Source: Sphingomonadaceae bacterium (GTDB lineage Bacteria; Pseudomonadota; Alphaproteobacteria; Sphingomonadales; Sphingomonadaceae). Taken from it: 6,959 nucleotides of DNA. Position numbers and translations under genes: made by a program. Each line of letters starts with the position of its first letter. The stretch's first letter is position 1. The notes beneath the pieces are model-generated. The model was not told the origin of the DNA. It did no database searches and saw nothing but the letters and a program-made list of their open reading frames with translations. The DNA lies in NCBI GenBank assembly GCA_947451875.1, contig CANGBE010000075.1:1-6959 (forward strand). The letters run 5' to 3'. Shown in pieces: positions 1 through 6,096 of the stretch.

Positions 1-529
1 CGTGGCCATGCTCGGTGGCGATCGACTCGGGGTGGAACTGGACGCCGTGGATCGGAAGGCTTGCATGGCGGAAACCCATGACATGGCCGTCGTCACTGCG
101 CGCGTTGACCACGAGGCAATCGGGAATGTCGGTGACGATCAGCGAGTGATAGCGCGTCGCGGTGAAGGGCGAGGGCAGGCCTTCGAACAGCCCTGTGCCG
201 TCATGCGTGACCGGCGATGTCTTGCCGTGCATCAGCCCGCCGCGCACCACTTTGCCCCCGAAGTATTGCCCTATTGACTGGTGACCAAGGCAGACACCAA
301 GCAGTGGTTTGCCCGCTTCCGCCGCCGCGCCGACCAAGTCGAGGCTGATTCCGGCCTCATTCGGCGTGCAGGGGCCGGGCGAGATCAGGAACCCTTGAGC
401 GCCGCTGGAGATCGCCTGTCCTGCCGAGATCGCATCGTTGCGCACCACTTCCACCTCGGCACCCATTTCCATTAGGTAATGGACGAGGTTCCAGGTGAAG
501 CTGTCGTAGTTGTCGATAACGAGGATCAT
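1..529 (-). CDS. trpG: Anthranilate synthase component II, glutamine amidotransferase (partial, C-terminus outside window)
   Basis: This class I glutamine amidotransferase releases ammonia from glutamine and passes it to TrpE, which makes anthranilate from chorismate, the first committed step of tryptophan synthesis in the cytoplasm. The reading frame starts at ATG 529 and runs off the left edge after 176 residues. It opens with MILVIDNYDSFTWNLV, typical of TrpG/PabA. The oxyanion region SPGPCTPNEAG lies at 50-60. The nucleophile Cys80 lies in GVCLGHQSIGQ, and catalytic His166 and Glu168 lie in HGVQFHPESI, so the triad is complete. The family is usually about 190-200 residues, so roughly 20 are missing. 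The start lies 4 bp after the stop of the preceding small membrane gene, with a short AAGAG just before the ATG. A PabA role in folate synthesis is possible because some TrpG proteins serve both enzymes, but the nearby trpE favours TrpG. Confidence 0.95.
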   Translation of the reverse strand, partial: MILVIDNYDSFTWNLVHYLMEMGAEVEVVRNDAISAGQAISSGAQGFLISPGPCTPNEAGISLDLVGAAAEAGKPLLGVCLGHQSIGQYFGGKVVRGGLMHGKTSPVTHDGTGLFEGLPSPFTATRYHSLIVTDIPDCLVVNARSDDGHVMGFRHASLPIHGVQFHPESIATEHGH

Positions 530-533
530 GCTC

Positions 534-1055
534 TTAGTCCGGATTGCCGCGCCGCTTGAGCGCCATGAGCAGCCCCTCGTCAAGGTGCGATTTGGGAAAT
601 GCGCAGAAAGTGGTTTGGCCGCGGCAAAGTAGTAGCAGGTTCTCGTCCTCGATATCCCGCTGCAATTCGCTCCACGGAATGCGGCTGATCTCACCTTCGG
701 CGCTCATGGTGAGGGCGTTGCCGTCGATCCGGTAGTCGATGCGCTTGCCCGACGCTTCAGCACTTTCCATCGGACGACGCGCCATCCGTGCGACCAGCGA
801 GAGCAGCATCACATATTGCAGGCCAAGGAACAGCAAGGTTCCCGCCAGCCCCTTGGCGAAGATCGAAAGTAATTGGCGGTCTGGCGTATCGGGATGAAAG
901 TGATGTTTGGCCAGCGCGAGTATTGCTCCGAGCATTAGCCCCATGCCCAGAATGACCCGTGGGGCCCAGCGCCGCACGGGATGCCGTCGCAACAGCAGCA
1001 TGCTGGCGGCGGCCAGATCCTGCCCGCTTAGGGTGACGGAGAACTGGCGCTCCAT
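534..1055 (-). CDS. Small two-helix membrane protein, YcxB-like
   Basis: This is a 173-residue protein of unknown function. It has a short cytoplasmic-looking N-terminus, a basic stretch RRHPVRRW (23-30), a first hydrophobic helix at about 31-49, a second at about 65-90, and then a soluble C-terminal domain. The C-terminal pattern, with IPWSELQRDIEDENLLLL followed by FCAFPKSHL (about 126-158), resembles the YcxB-like family: a Trp in a strand, then a hydrophobic strand, then a PK/PR motif. I match it by pattern only. The gene starts 8 bp after the trpE stop and ends 4 bp before the trpG start, so it is almost certainly cotranscribed and perhaps translationally coupled. No clear Shine-Dalgarno sequence precedes ATG 1055. 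Its position between the two anthranilate synthase genes does not by itself imply a role in tryptophan synthesis. The coding call is firm; the family name is tentative. Confidence 0.8.
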   Translation of the reverse strand: MERQFSVTLSGQDLAAASMLLLRRHPVRRWAPRVILGMGLMLGAILALAKHHFHPDTPDRQLLSIFAKGLAGTLLFLGLQYVMLLSLVARMARRPMESAEASGKRIDYRIDGNALTMSAEGEISRIPWSELQRDIEDENLLLLCRGQTTFCAFPKSHLDEGLLMALKRRGNPD

Positions 1056-1063
1056 CGTGCGCG

Positions 1064-2581
1064 CTATTGGCCGAAGCCGGGCTCCGAGGCCACCCGTACC
1101 GCCTCACGCGCCGCTGCGATCAGGGCTCCGGCCTTGGCCTCGCATTCTCGCTGTTCATAGGCCGGGTCGCTGTCTGCCACGATGCCCGCGCCAGCTTGAA
1201 CGTGCAGCACGCCGTCCTTGACCACGCCGGTGCGCAGCACGATGCAGCTGTCGACCGAGCCGTCGGGGGCGAAATAGCCTACTCCGCCGGCATAAGCCCC
1301 GCGCGTTTCGTGCTCCAGGCTGGCGATGATCTCGCAGGCACGGACCTTGGGCGCACCGGAAACGGTGCCTGCGGGGAACCCAGCAAACATCGCATCGATG
1401 GCGTCGTGCTTGTCGGTGTCCAGTTTGCCGACGACATTGCTGACGATGTGCATCACATGGCTGTAACGCTCTACCGTGTAGCTTTCGGTGACGCGGACCG
1501 AGCCCTTGGCGGCCACCCGGCCCACATCGTTACGGCCAAGATCTAGCAGCATCAGGTGCTCGGCGCGTTCCTTGGGATCGGCGAGCAGCGAGATCTCGTT
1601 CTCGGCGTCCTCTTCCGGCGTCTTGCCGCGCGGGCGGGTGCCGGCGATCGGGCGGATGGTTACTTCGCCATCGCGGACGCGAACGAGAATTTCCGGGCTC
1701 GAACCGATCAAGGCAAAGCCCGGCAAGTCGAGGAAATAGAGGAACGGCGAGGGGTTCACCCGGCGCAGCGCGCGGTAAAGCGCGAATGGCGGCAGCGTGA
1801 AAGGCGTGGTGAAACGTTGGGCCAGGACGACCTGAAAGATGTCACCCGCCGTGATATAGTCCTTGGCCTTCAGCACCATCTCGCCATAGGCGCCGGGTGC
1901 CAGCACCGGGGTTAGCTGCGGTTCGGGCAGGGTGGCGTCCTGTTCGATGGCAGGGGCTGGCTGGGCAAGACGGCGGAGCGCTTCTTCGATGCGTTCGGCA
2001 GCGGCTTGCAACTGGCCTTCGGGCGATGTGCCTTCGGGCCAGACCGGGGCGACACACCACAGGGCATCGGACAACCGGTCAAACACGAGGATCAGTGTGG
2101 GCCTGACGAACAACATGTCCGGCAGTTCTAGAGCACTCTGCGGCGCGCGCGGCAGGGTTTCGACGAGCCCGATGGTCTCATAGCCGAAGTAGCCAACCAG
2201 ACAGGCCAGCGCCTTGGGCAGCACATCGGGAACATCGATCTTGCAAGCACCGACCAGCGCACGCAATTCAGCAAGGGCATCGCCTTCAAGCGCGCCAAAG
2301 GCATCACGATCATCGCGCCATTTGCGGTTGATCGCCGCGCCATGGCCGGTCGCACGGAATACCAGATCGGGGTCGAGGCCCAACAGGCTGTAGCGCCCGC
2401 GCACTTCGCCGCCCTGAACCGATTCGAGCAGGAAATCGCCCCGCCCCGGTTCGATCAGCTTCAGAGCTGCGCCAACCGGTGTTTCGCAATCGGCAACCAG
2501 CTTGCGCCAGACAAGCGCAGGCCTTCCGGCGCGCAGTTGCGTCCCGCCTGCTTCCCAGTTTTCGGGCAATGCACCGCTCAT
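1064..2581 (-). CDS. trpE: Anthranilate synthase component I
   Basis: TrpE converts chorismate to anthranilate with ammonia supplied by TrpG. The protein is 505 residues from ATG 2581, normal for the family. The N-terminal domain carries LLES (51-54) and the Gly-Arg-rich segment after it. This, with NPSPFLYF (276-283), corresponds to the tryptophan feedback site, so allosteric inhibition by tryptophan is expected. The chorismate-binding domain shows PIAGTRPRG (312-319 region), DPKERAEHLMLLDLGRND (335-352), FPAGTVSGAPK (402-412), GGVGYF (432-437) and the C-terminal QAGAGIVADSDP (462-473). An in-frame TTG at 2593 would add four residues and overlap the ppiD stop by 4 nt (TTGA). I prefer the ATG, which lies 8 bp beyond that stop. 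Neither start has a good ribosome binding site, which suggests coupling to ppiD translation. There is no room for a leader-peptide attenuator directly upstream. Confidence 0.96.
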   Translation of the reverse strand: MSGALPENWEAGGTQLRAGRPALVWRKLVADCETPVGAALKLIEPGRGDFLLESVQGGEVRGRYSLLGLDPDLVFRATGHGAAINRKWRDDRDAFGALEGDALAELRALVGACKIDVPDVLPKALACLVGYFGYETIGLVETLPRAPQSALELPDMLFVRPTLILVFDRLSDALWCVAPVWPEGTSPEGQLQAAAERIEEALRRLAQPAPAIEQDATLPEPQLTPVLAPGAYGEMVLKAKDYITAGDIFQVVLAQRFTTPFTLPPFALYRALRRVNPSPFLYFLDLPGFALIGSSPEILVRVRDGEVTIRPIAGTRPRGKTPEEDAENEISLLADPKERAEHLMLLDLGRNDVGRVAAKGSVRVTESYTVERYSHVMHIVSNVVGKLDTDKHDAIDAMFAGFPAGTVSGAPKVRACEIIASLEHETRGAYAGGVGYFAPDGSVDSCIVLRTGVVKDGVLHVQAGAGIVADSDPAYEQRECEAKAGALIAAAREAVRVASEPGFGQ

Positions 2582-2589
2582 CGTTCGGA

Positions 2590-4530
2590 TCAATTACTGC
2601 TTGTGCCGGTGAGTTGCTTAGCGAGCGTGGTTATCGCTGCTTTGTCGGTCTTCGCGCCAATCTCAGCCCGGATCGCGCTGCGGAGCTGCTCGGCATATTC
2701 TTGCCCGGCGAGGCCCGCAAATTCGCGCGAGGCCTGGGCCAGAGCCGGATCCTTGGGGTCAACCGCGCCTGGTGTGATGTTCTTCAGGGCAATAATGTAC
2801 CAACCGCGATTGTTTGGCCCCGGCAGAAGCTTCACCGTTCCCTTGGCCATGGCAAACAGCAGCTTCAGCGGCGGCGGGGTCGCGCGGCCATAGCGCTGCA
2901 GCTCCATGCGCTTCATGTTGACCTGATCAACCGGCGGAAGAGCCATACCGAGTGATGCCATGGCAGCAGTCAAATCGCCAGTCTTCCGCCCTGCTGCAAG
3001 CACCTTGTTGGCCGCCGTTTGGGCAGCAGCGGCACCCTTTTCAAGCTGATAGTCGGCGATCACTTGCGCCCGGATCTCAGCAATAGGAGCAGGGGCGCCC
3101 GGTTCGATCTGGCCGACAGTGAACGCAAGGAATGTTTTGCCAGGCACGATTTCAGCAAGCTGCGCCTGGCCTTCCTTGTCCATCAGGAATGCCGTCTGGA
3201 TAATCCGCGACAGTTCGGGTGGTGCGTTAAGTTCCGGCTTACCAAAAATTTTGCCGTCAGACGTCAGTGGTTCGGTCTGCTTGATTTCAACGCCAAGCTC
3301 CTTGGCTACGTCGCTCAGCGAACCGCCTTGGTCGAACTCGTCTTCGATCTTCGCGGAAAAATCGGCGAAAGCCGCGCGCTTCTTGACGAACATTAAGGCA
3401 TCGGAGATTTCACCACGCGCCTGATCAAGAGACTTGCCCGGATTGCGAGTTATGCCCTCGACCTTCACGATATACCAACCCAGACCGCCTTTAACCGGCC
3501 CTGCAATCTTGCCCTGCGCTGCGGCGAAGACTGTATCGGCCGCCATGGCAGAGTTCTGCGCGGCATAGGCGTCTTTCGTGATGGCGGCGAATTGGACGGT
3601 GGCAAGCTTTTTGGAAGCGGCAGTCTGATCAAGGCTCATGCCTTTGGCCAACTCACCGACCACCACTTTTGCAGCCGATTCGGTCGGGAGTACCAGTTGG
3701 GTTAGCTTGCGGGTTTCGCTGGGCGCATACTTGGCTTTGTCAGCTTCATACTTTGCAGCGATTTCCTTGTCGCTGGGGGTGGGTACATTCTTCAGCGCTG
3801 TATCGTCGAACGAGATGTAGCGAATCGTCCGGCGCTCGGGCCGTGCGTATGAGGCTTGATGCGCAGAGTAATAGCTTGCCAGCTCCTGCGCTGTCGGCTC
3901 GGTCTTGGGAGCGTAGACGGCAGCTGGAATCAGGGCAATCGAGCCCTCGCGGGTTTCCGTGAGCAGGGATGCGTATCGCGTAACGAATTCGGCAGGCACT
4001 TTTGCCCCGAACGAAGCCGGTATTTGGATCTGCTGCGAAACCAGCACATCAGAAATCAGCTGGCGATAATCCGTATCCTTGAACCCTTGCTGCGCTAAAG
4101 CAGCGCGATAGGTGTTTTCGTCAAAGGCTCCTGTCAGGCCGCGAAAAGCCGATTCCTTGGCCAGTTCACTGCCCACCAGACGCTCACTGGAGACGATACC
4201 AACCTTCTTTCCGAACTCGGTGATCGAGGCATTGTCCAGCAATTCGCCAGCCACAATATCAAGTCCGCCCGCTGCGACCATCGAACGAAGGGTCGCGCTG
4301 GGATCTCTCTCTCGCACTTGCTGGAGCCTGCGGCGGGCAAAGAAATCAAGTGCATTGGCTGAAATTTTGCGGCTTCCAGCGCTTGCTACAGTTGTTCCGC
4401 TGCTGCCTGCGCTCACCCCAAAACTAAGGATATCACCGCTAGCAAAGGCGAGGGCAATTAGCACCAGAAAAGCCAGCGTTACGCCAACCCCGATTTTCGA
4501 CTTCATGAAGGACCGGAAAAAATTGAGCAT
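2590..4530 (-). CDS. ppiD: Membrane-anchored periplasmic folding factor, PpiD/SurA-like parvulin family
   Basis: This 646-residue protein is close to the length of E. coli PpiD (about 620). A short basic N-terminus (MLNFFRSFMKSKIG) precedes one transmembrane helix at about 13-33, giving an inner-membrane anchor with the bulk in the periplasm. Residues about 35-200 fit the SurA_N-like chaperone domain. Residues about 230-360 fit a parvulin (PpiC-type rotamase) domain ending in GLGWYIVKVEGI (349-360). The family escorts newly translocated proteins near the Sec translocon. The positions where active parvulins usually carry histidine read Gln (RKLTQLVLP, 274-282) and Tyr (GWYIV), so isomerase activity is doubtful and chaperone function more likely, as reported for E. 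coli PpiD. A second, weaker GWYIIALKNITPG motif lies at 576-588. ATG 4530 gives the full anchor. The gene leads the minus-strand unit and its stop adjoins trpE. Confidence 0.88.
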   Translation of the reverse strand: MLNFFRSFMKSKIGVGVTLAFLVLIALAFASGDILSFGVSAGSSGTTVASAGSRKISANALDFFARRRLQQVRERDPSATLRSMVAAGGLDIVAGELLDNASITEFGKKVGIVSSERLVGSELAKESAFRGLTGAFDENTYRAALAQQGFKDTDYRQLISDVLVSQQIQIPASFGAKVPAEFVTRYASLLTETREGSIALIPAAVYAPKTEPTAQELASYYSAHQASYARPERRTIRYISFDDTALKNVPTPSDKEIAAKYEADKAKYAPSETRKLTQLVLPTESAAKVVVGELAKGMSLDQTAASKKLATVQFAAITKDAYAAQNSAMAADTVFAAAQGKIAGPVKGGLGWYIVKVEGITRNPGKSLDQARGEISDALMFVKKRAAFADFSAKIEDEFDQGGSLSDVAKELGVEIKQTEPLTSDGKIFGKPELNAPPELSRIIQTAFLMDKEGQAQLAEIVPGKTFLAFTVGQIEPGAPAPIAEIRAQVIADYQLEKGAAAAQTAANKVLAAGRKTGDLTAAMASLGMALPPVDQVNMKRMELQRYGRATPPPLKLLFAMAKGTVKLLPGPNNRGWYIIALKNITPGAVDPKDPALAQASREFAGLAGQEYAEQLRSAIRAEIGAKTDKAAITTLAKQLTGTSSN

Positions 4531-4579
4531 GTGGCCTGTCGCTTATTTGGATGGAAAAGGCGGAACTTATTGCGGCGGG

Positions 4580-4608
4580 GCTTTAGGCCGCGATGCGGAT
4601 GATCGCAA
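4580..4608 (-). promoter_or_regulatory. Possible promoter for the ppiD-trpE-trpG unit
   Basis: Read on the minus strand, TTGCGA (4608-4603) and TAAAGC (4585-4580) are separated by 17 bp and lie about 50 bp before the ppiD start. The match to a sigma-70 type promoter is weak, especially at the -10, and alphaproteobacterial promoters are loosely defined. It is included because the divergent region must contain a promoter in this direction and no better pair was seen. Confidence 0.2.
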
Positions 4609-4673
4609 TGGCTGCGCAAGGTGAATTGAGCGTCGCAGAGCTGGTAACTACCATCATTTCATCGCAACCTCTT

Positions 4674-4702
4674 TTGACTTTGCCGCCCCCTGAGCCTAAC
4701 CG
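4674..4702 (+). promoter_or_regulatory. Candidate sigma-70 promoter for tpiA-secG-pyrG
   Basis: TTGACT (4674-4679) is a near-consensus -35, followed after 17 bp by TAACCG (4697-4702), a poor -10. Strong TTGAC with a weak -10 is common in Sphingomonadales housekeeping promoters. Transcription would start near 4709, leaving a leader of about 70 nt that contains the palindrome and the stem-loop described separately. The site lies inside the 247-bp divergent region between ppiD and tpiA. Confidence 0.35.
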
Positions 4703-4721
4703 GCGGGAAATGCTGCAGTGC

Positions 4722-4736
4722 AACTTGCGGCAAGTT
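4722..4736. repeat. 15-bp near-perfect palindrome upstream of tpiA
   Basis: AACTTGC-G-GCAAGTT has two perfect 7-bp arms around one central base. As DNA it has the form of a dimeric repressor operator. As RNA it could form a 6-bp stem with a CGG loop. It lies just downstream of the candidate tpiA promoter and 41 bp before the tpiA start. A related CTTGC-GT-GCAAG lies after tpiA at 5555-5566. No regulator is assigned. Confidence 0.5.
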
Positions 4737-4755
4737 TGCGCGCTTATGTGCGCAA
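4736..4755 (+). promoter_or_regulatory. Stem-loop in the tpiA leader
   Basis: TTGCGCGC (4736-4743), loop TTAT, then GTGCGCAA (4748-4755) form an 8-bp stem with one G-U pair. It ends 4 nt before the AAGGAG ribosome binding site at 4760-4765. The spacing from AAGGAG to ATG 4778 is 12 nt, longer than the usual 5-9. The structure directly abuts the preceding palindrome, so the two may act as a tandem. It might protect the 5' end of the transcript or tune translation; this is inference. Confidence 0.4.
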
Positions 4756-4777
4756 TTCCAAGGAGTTATAACAGGCT

Positions 4778-5545
4778 ATGCACGCCAACCCCTATATTGT
4801 CGGTAACTGGAAAATGAACGGGAGTCGCTCCATGCTCGCAGAAGCCCGGGCGATTGATCGGGCTGCCACGCGTTATCCTGCGGTTCAAGTAGCGCTGGCG
4901 CCCCCATTTACCTTAATAAACGCCATGGCGGATGAGGCTTCTGCGATTGGCGTTGGCGGTCAGGATTGCCACAGGCAGCCCAAGGGCGCGCATACGGGCG
5001 ATATTTCGGCGCCAATGTTGCTCGATTGCGGCGCAGATTTTGTGATTGTCGGCCACTCAGAGCGCCGCAAGGATCATGGCGAAAACGATGCGGTGGTTAA
5101 AGCCAAGGCCGAGGCCGCACTGGCTGCAGGACTTGGCGTAATCGTATGCGTTGGGGAAACGCTCGAGCAGCGTGATGCTGGTCAGGCTGAATCAGTAGTC
5201 GGCGGTCAGGTTGACGGTTCACTGCCATCCGCCGAAGCAATCGCCGAACTGGCACCGGGCAAGGTTTCGGTTGCCTATGAGCCAGTCTGGGCCATCGGAA
5301 CGGGCCGGGTTGCTGAAGTTTTCGATGTAATTGCGATGCATGCAGCGATTCGTTTGCGCATTGAAGCTGCCTATGGCGATCGGGCTGATGGTGTTCGCAT
5401 CCTCTATGGCGGTTCAGTTAACGCTGAAAACGCATCGGGTTTGCTGGATGCCGATGGAGTTGGTGGCGCGCTCGTTGGCGGTGCTAGCCTAACAGCCGAG
5501 AGCTTTGTTGCGATCATTGCGGCAGCTGGGGCAGGGCGGGACTAA
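4778..5545 (+). CDS. tpiA: Triosephosphate isomerase
   Basis: This cytoplasmic enzyme interconverts dihydroxyacetone phosphate and glyceraldehyde 3-phosphate in glycolysis and gluconeogenesis. The 255-residue length is standard for the TIM-barrel family. All catalytic residues are visible: Asn10 and Lys12 in GNWKMN, the electrophile His93 in IVGHSERR, and the base Glu168 in AYEPVWAIGTG, which also supplies the mobile loop 6. The phosphate-binding YGGSV lies at 210-214 and GGALVGGASL at 229-238. The dimer loop reads TGDISAPML (73-81). ATG 4778 is chosen because AAGGAG (4760-4765) lies ahead and conserved sequence starts within a few residues. It is the first gene of the plus-strand run, diverging from ppiD and followed 70 bp later by secG. 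Confidence 0.98.
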   Translation: MHANPYIVGNWKMNGSRSMLAEARAIDRAATRYPAVQVALAPPFTLINAMADEASAIGVGGQDCHRQPKGAHTGDISAPMLLDCGADFVIVGHSERRKDHGENDAVVKAKAEAALAAGLGVIVCVGETLEQRDAGQAESVVGGQVDGSLPSAEAIAELAPGKVSVAYEPVWAIGTGRVAEVFDVIAMHAAIRLRIEAAYGDRADGVRILYGGSVNAENASGLLDADGVGGALVGGASLTAESFVAIIAAAGAGRD

Positions 5546-5554
5546 CTCCCAACC

Positions 5555-5589
5555 CTTGCGTGCAAGCGTTCGCGCGCGTAGATGCGCTT
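5555..5589. repeat. Diverged second copy of the tpiA upstream element, in the tpiA-secG gap
   Basis: CTTGC-GT-GCAAG (5555-5566) is followed 5 nt later by GCGCGCGTAGATGCGC (5572-5587). The upstream element has CTTGC-G-GCAAG (4724-4734), then 3 nt, then GCGCGCTTATGTGCGC (4738-4753), with 13 of 16 bases identical in the second part. The order, orientation and distance to the next start codon (24 and 28 nt) are all similar. AAGCG (5564-5568) and CGCTT (5585-5589) could also pair in RNA. The role is unknown; it could be an operator, a processing site or a weak terminator. Confidence 0.45.
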
Positions 5590-5615
5590 TCAATCATTCA
5601 GGTCCGGAATAGTCC

Positions 5616-5975
5616 ATGTTTCTCTTCATTACTGTCGTTCAGGCGATTGTCGGCGCTCTGCTGGTAATCGTGATCCTTATGCAAAAGTCTGAAGGCGGCG
5701 GCCTTGGTGTCGGCGGCAGTCCTGCGGGAATCATGTCGGCTCGCGGCGCAGCCGATTTCTTGACGCGAGCGACAGCGATTTTGGCGACCCTGTTTGTCGC
5801 CCTGTCGATCACCCTGGCCGCAATGGCAGTGGGTTCGGGCAGTGGAACCAAGATCGATACATCGCTCAAGCGTACTGCCCCTGCGGCGGCTCCGGCGCTT
5901 CCGGCTGATCCTCTGGCGGGCCAGGCTAACCCCGCCGCGCCAGCCCCTGTCGGTTCGGCTCCAGCAGCCAAGTAA
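5616..5975 (+). CDS. secG: Preprotein translocase subunit SecG
   Basis: SecG is the small inner-membrane subunit of the SecYEG channel and assists SecA-driven export. The 119-residue protein has a first membrane helix at about 3-22 and the hallmark cytoplasmic loop LMQKSEGGGLGVGGS (21-35). The second helix is at about 52-72, and a soluble tail from about 76 to the end is rich in alanine and proline, a usual feature of alphaproteobacterial SecG. The start at ATG 5616 places the first helix at the extreme N-terminus, as expected; the ribosome binding site is weak (CAGG at about 5600). The gene lies between tpiA and pyrG in the same orientation, 70 bp and 121 bp apart respectively. Confidence 0.95.
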   Translation: MFLFITVVQAIVGALLVIVILMQKSEGGGLGVGGSPAGIMSARGAADFLTRATAILATLFVALSITLAAMAVGSGSGTKIDTSLKRTAPAAAPALPADPLAGQANPAAPAPVGSAPAAK

Positions 5976-5992
5976 CTTCAACGCAGATTTAA

Positions 5993-6021
5993 GCGGTGCC
6001 GGGCCTTACGCTCGGCACCAC
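5993..6021 (+). terminator. Stable stem-loop after secG (terminator-like or pyrG leader structure)
   Basis: GCGGTGCCGGGC (5993-6004) and GCTCGGCACCAC (6010-6021) form a stem of up to 12 positions, with one mismatch near the base and one G-U, closed by the 5-nt loop CTTAC. It begins 18 nt after the secG stop. No T-run follows, so it does not look like a classical intrinsic terminator. It might stabilise the secG mRNA end, cause partial termination, or act in the pyrG leader, since its loop side is complementary to the pyrG ribosome binding site. Confidence 0.45.
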
Positions 6022-6081
6022 AGTTGTGGATTGCGCGTGTGTGCGGCTTATCCACGCTTGCTCTATCACCACACATAGGTT

Positions 6082-6089
6082 TAAGGCCC
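6082..6089 (+). promoter_or_regulatory. pyrG ribosome binding site, complementary to the upstream hairpin
   Basis: TAAGGCCC contains the AAGG Shine-Dalgarno core (6083-6086), 10 nt before ATG 6097. The whole octamer is the exact reverse complement of GGGCCTTA at 6001-6008, which spans part of one stem arm and most of the loop of the 5993-6021 hairpin. Pairing would mask the ribosome binding site. The site supports the start choice for pyrG; the regulatory role is inferred only. Confidence 0.4.
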
Positions 6090-6096
6090 AACTCCC

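Noticed and set aside
2..475. Two plus-strand open frames at the left edge
   Set aside because: They are antisense to trpG, whose catalytic triad is complete on the minus strand. Their composition is shadow-like.
1067..1915. Overlapping plus-strand open frames across trpE
   Set aside because: They lie antisense to clear TrpE motifs, have no recognised domains or ribosome binding sites, and are explained by GC-rich codon bias.
2582..2800. Search for a trp leader peptide and attenuator upstream of trpE
   Set aside because: The sequence before trpE is ppiD coding sequence, and no Trp-codon-rich short frame or terminator hairpin was seen there.
4593..4817. 74-codon plus-strand frame overlapping the tpiA start
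   Set aside because: It overlaps tpiA out of frame and would begin upstream of the likely promoter. No ribosome binding site or homology is evident, so it is noncoding leader and intergenic sequence.
5546..5615. Classical intrinsic terminator after tpiA
   Set aside because: The possible stem (AAGCG/CGCTT) is short with a large loop and only a three-T run. It is better described as the repeated element.
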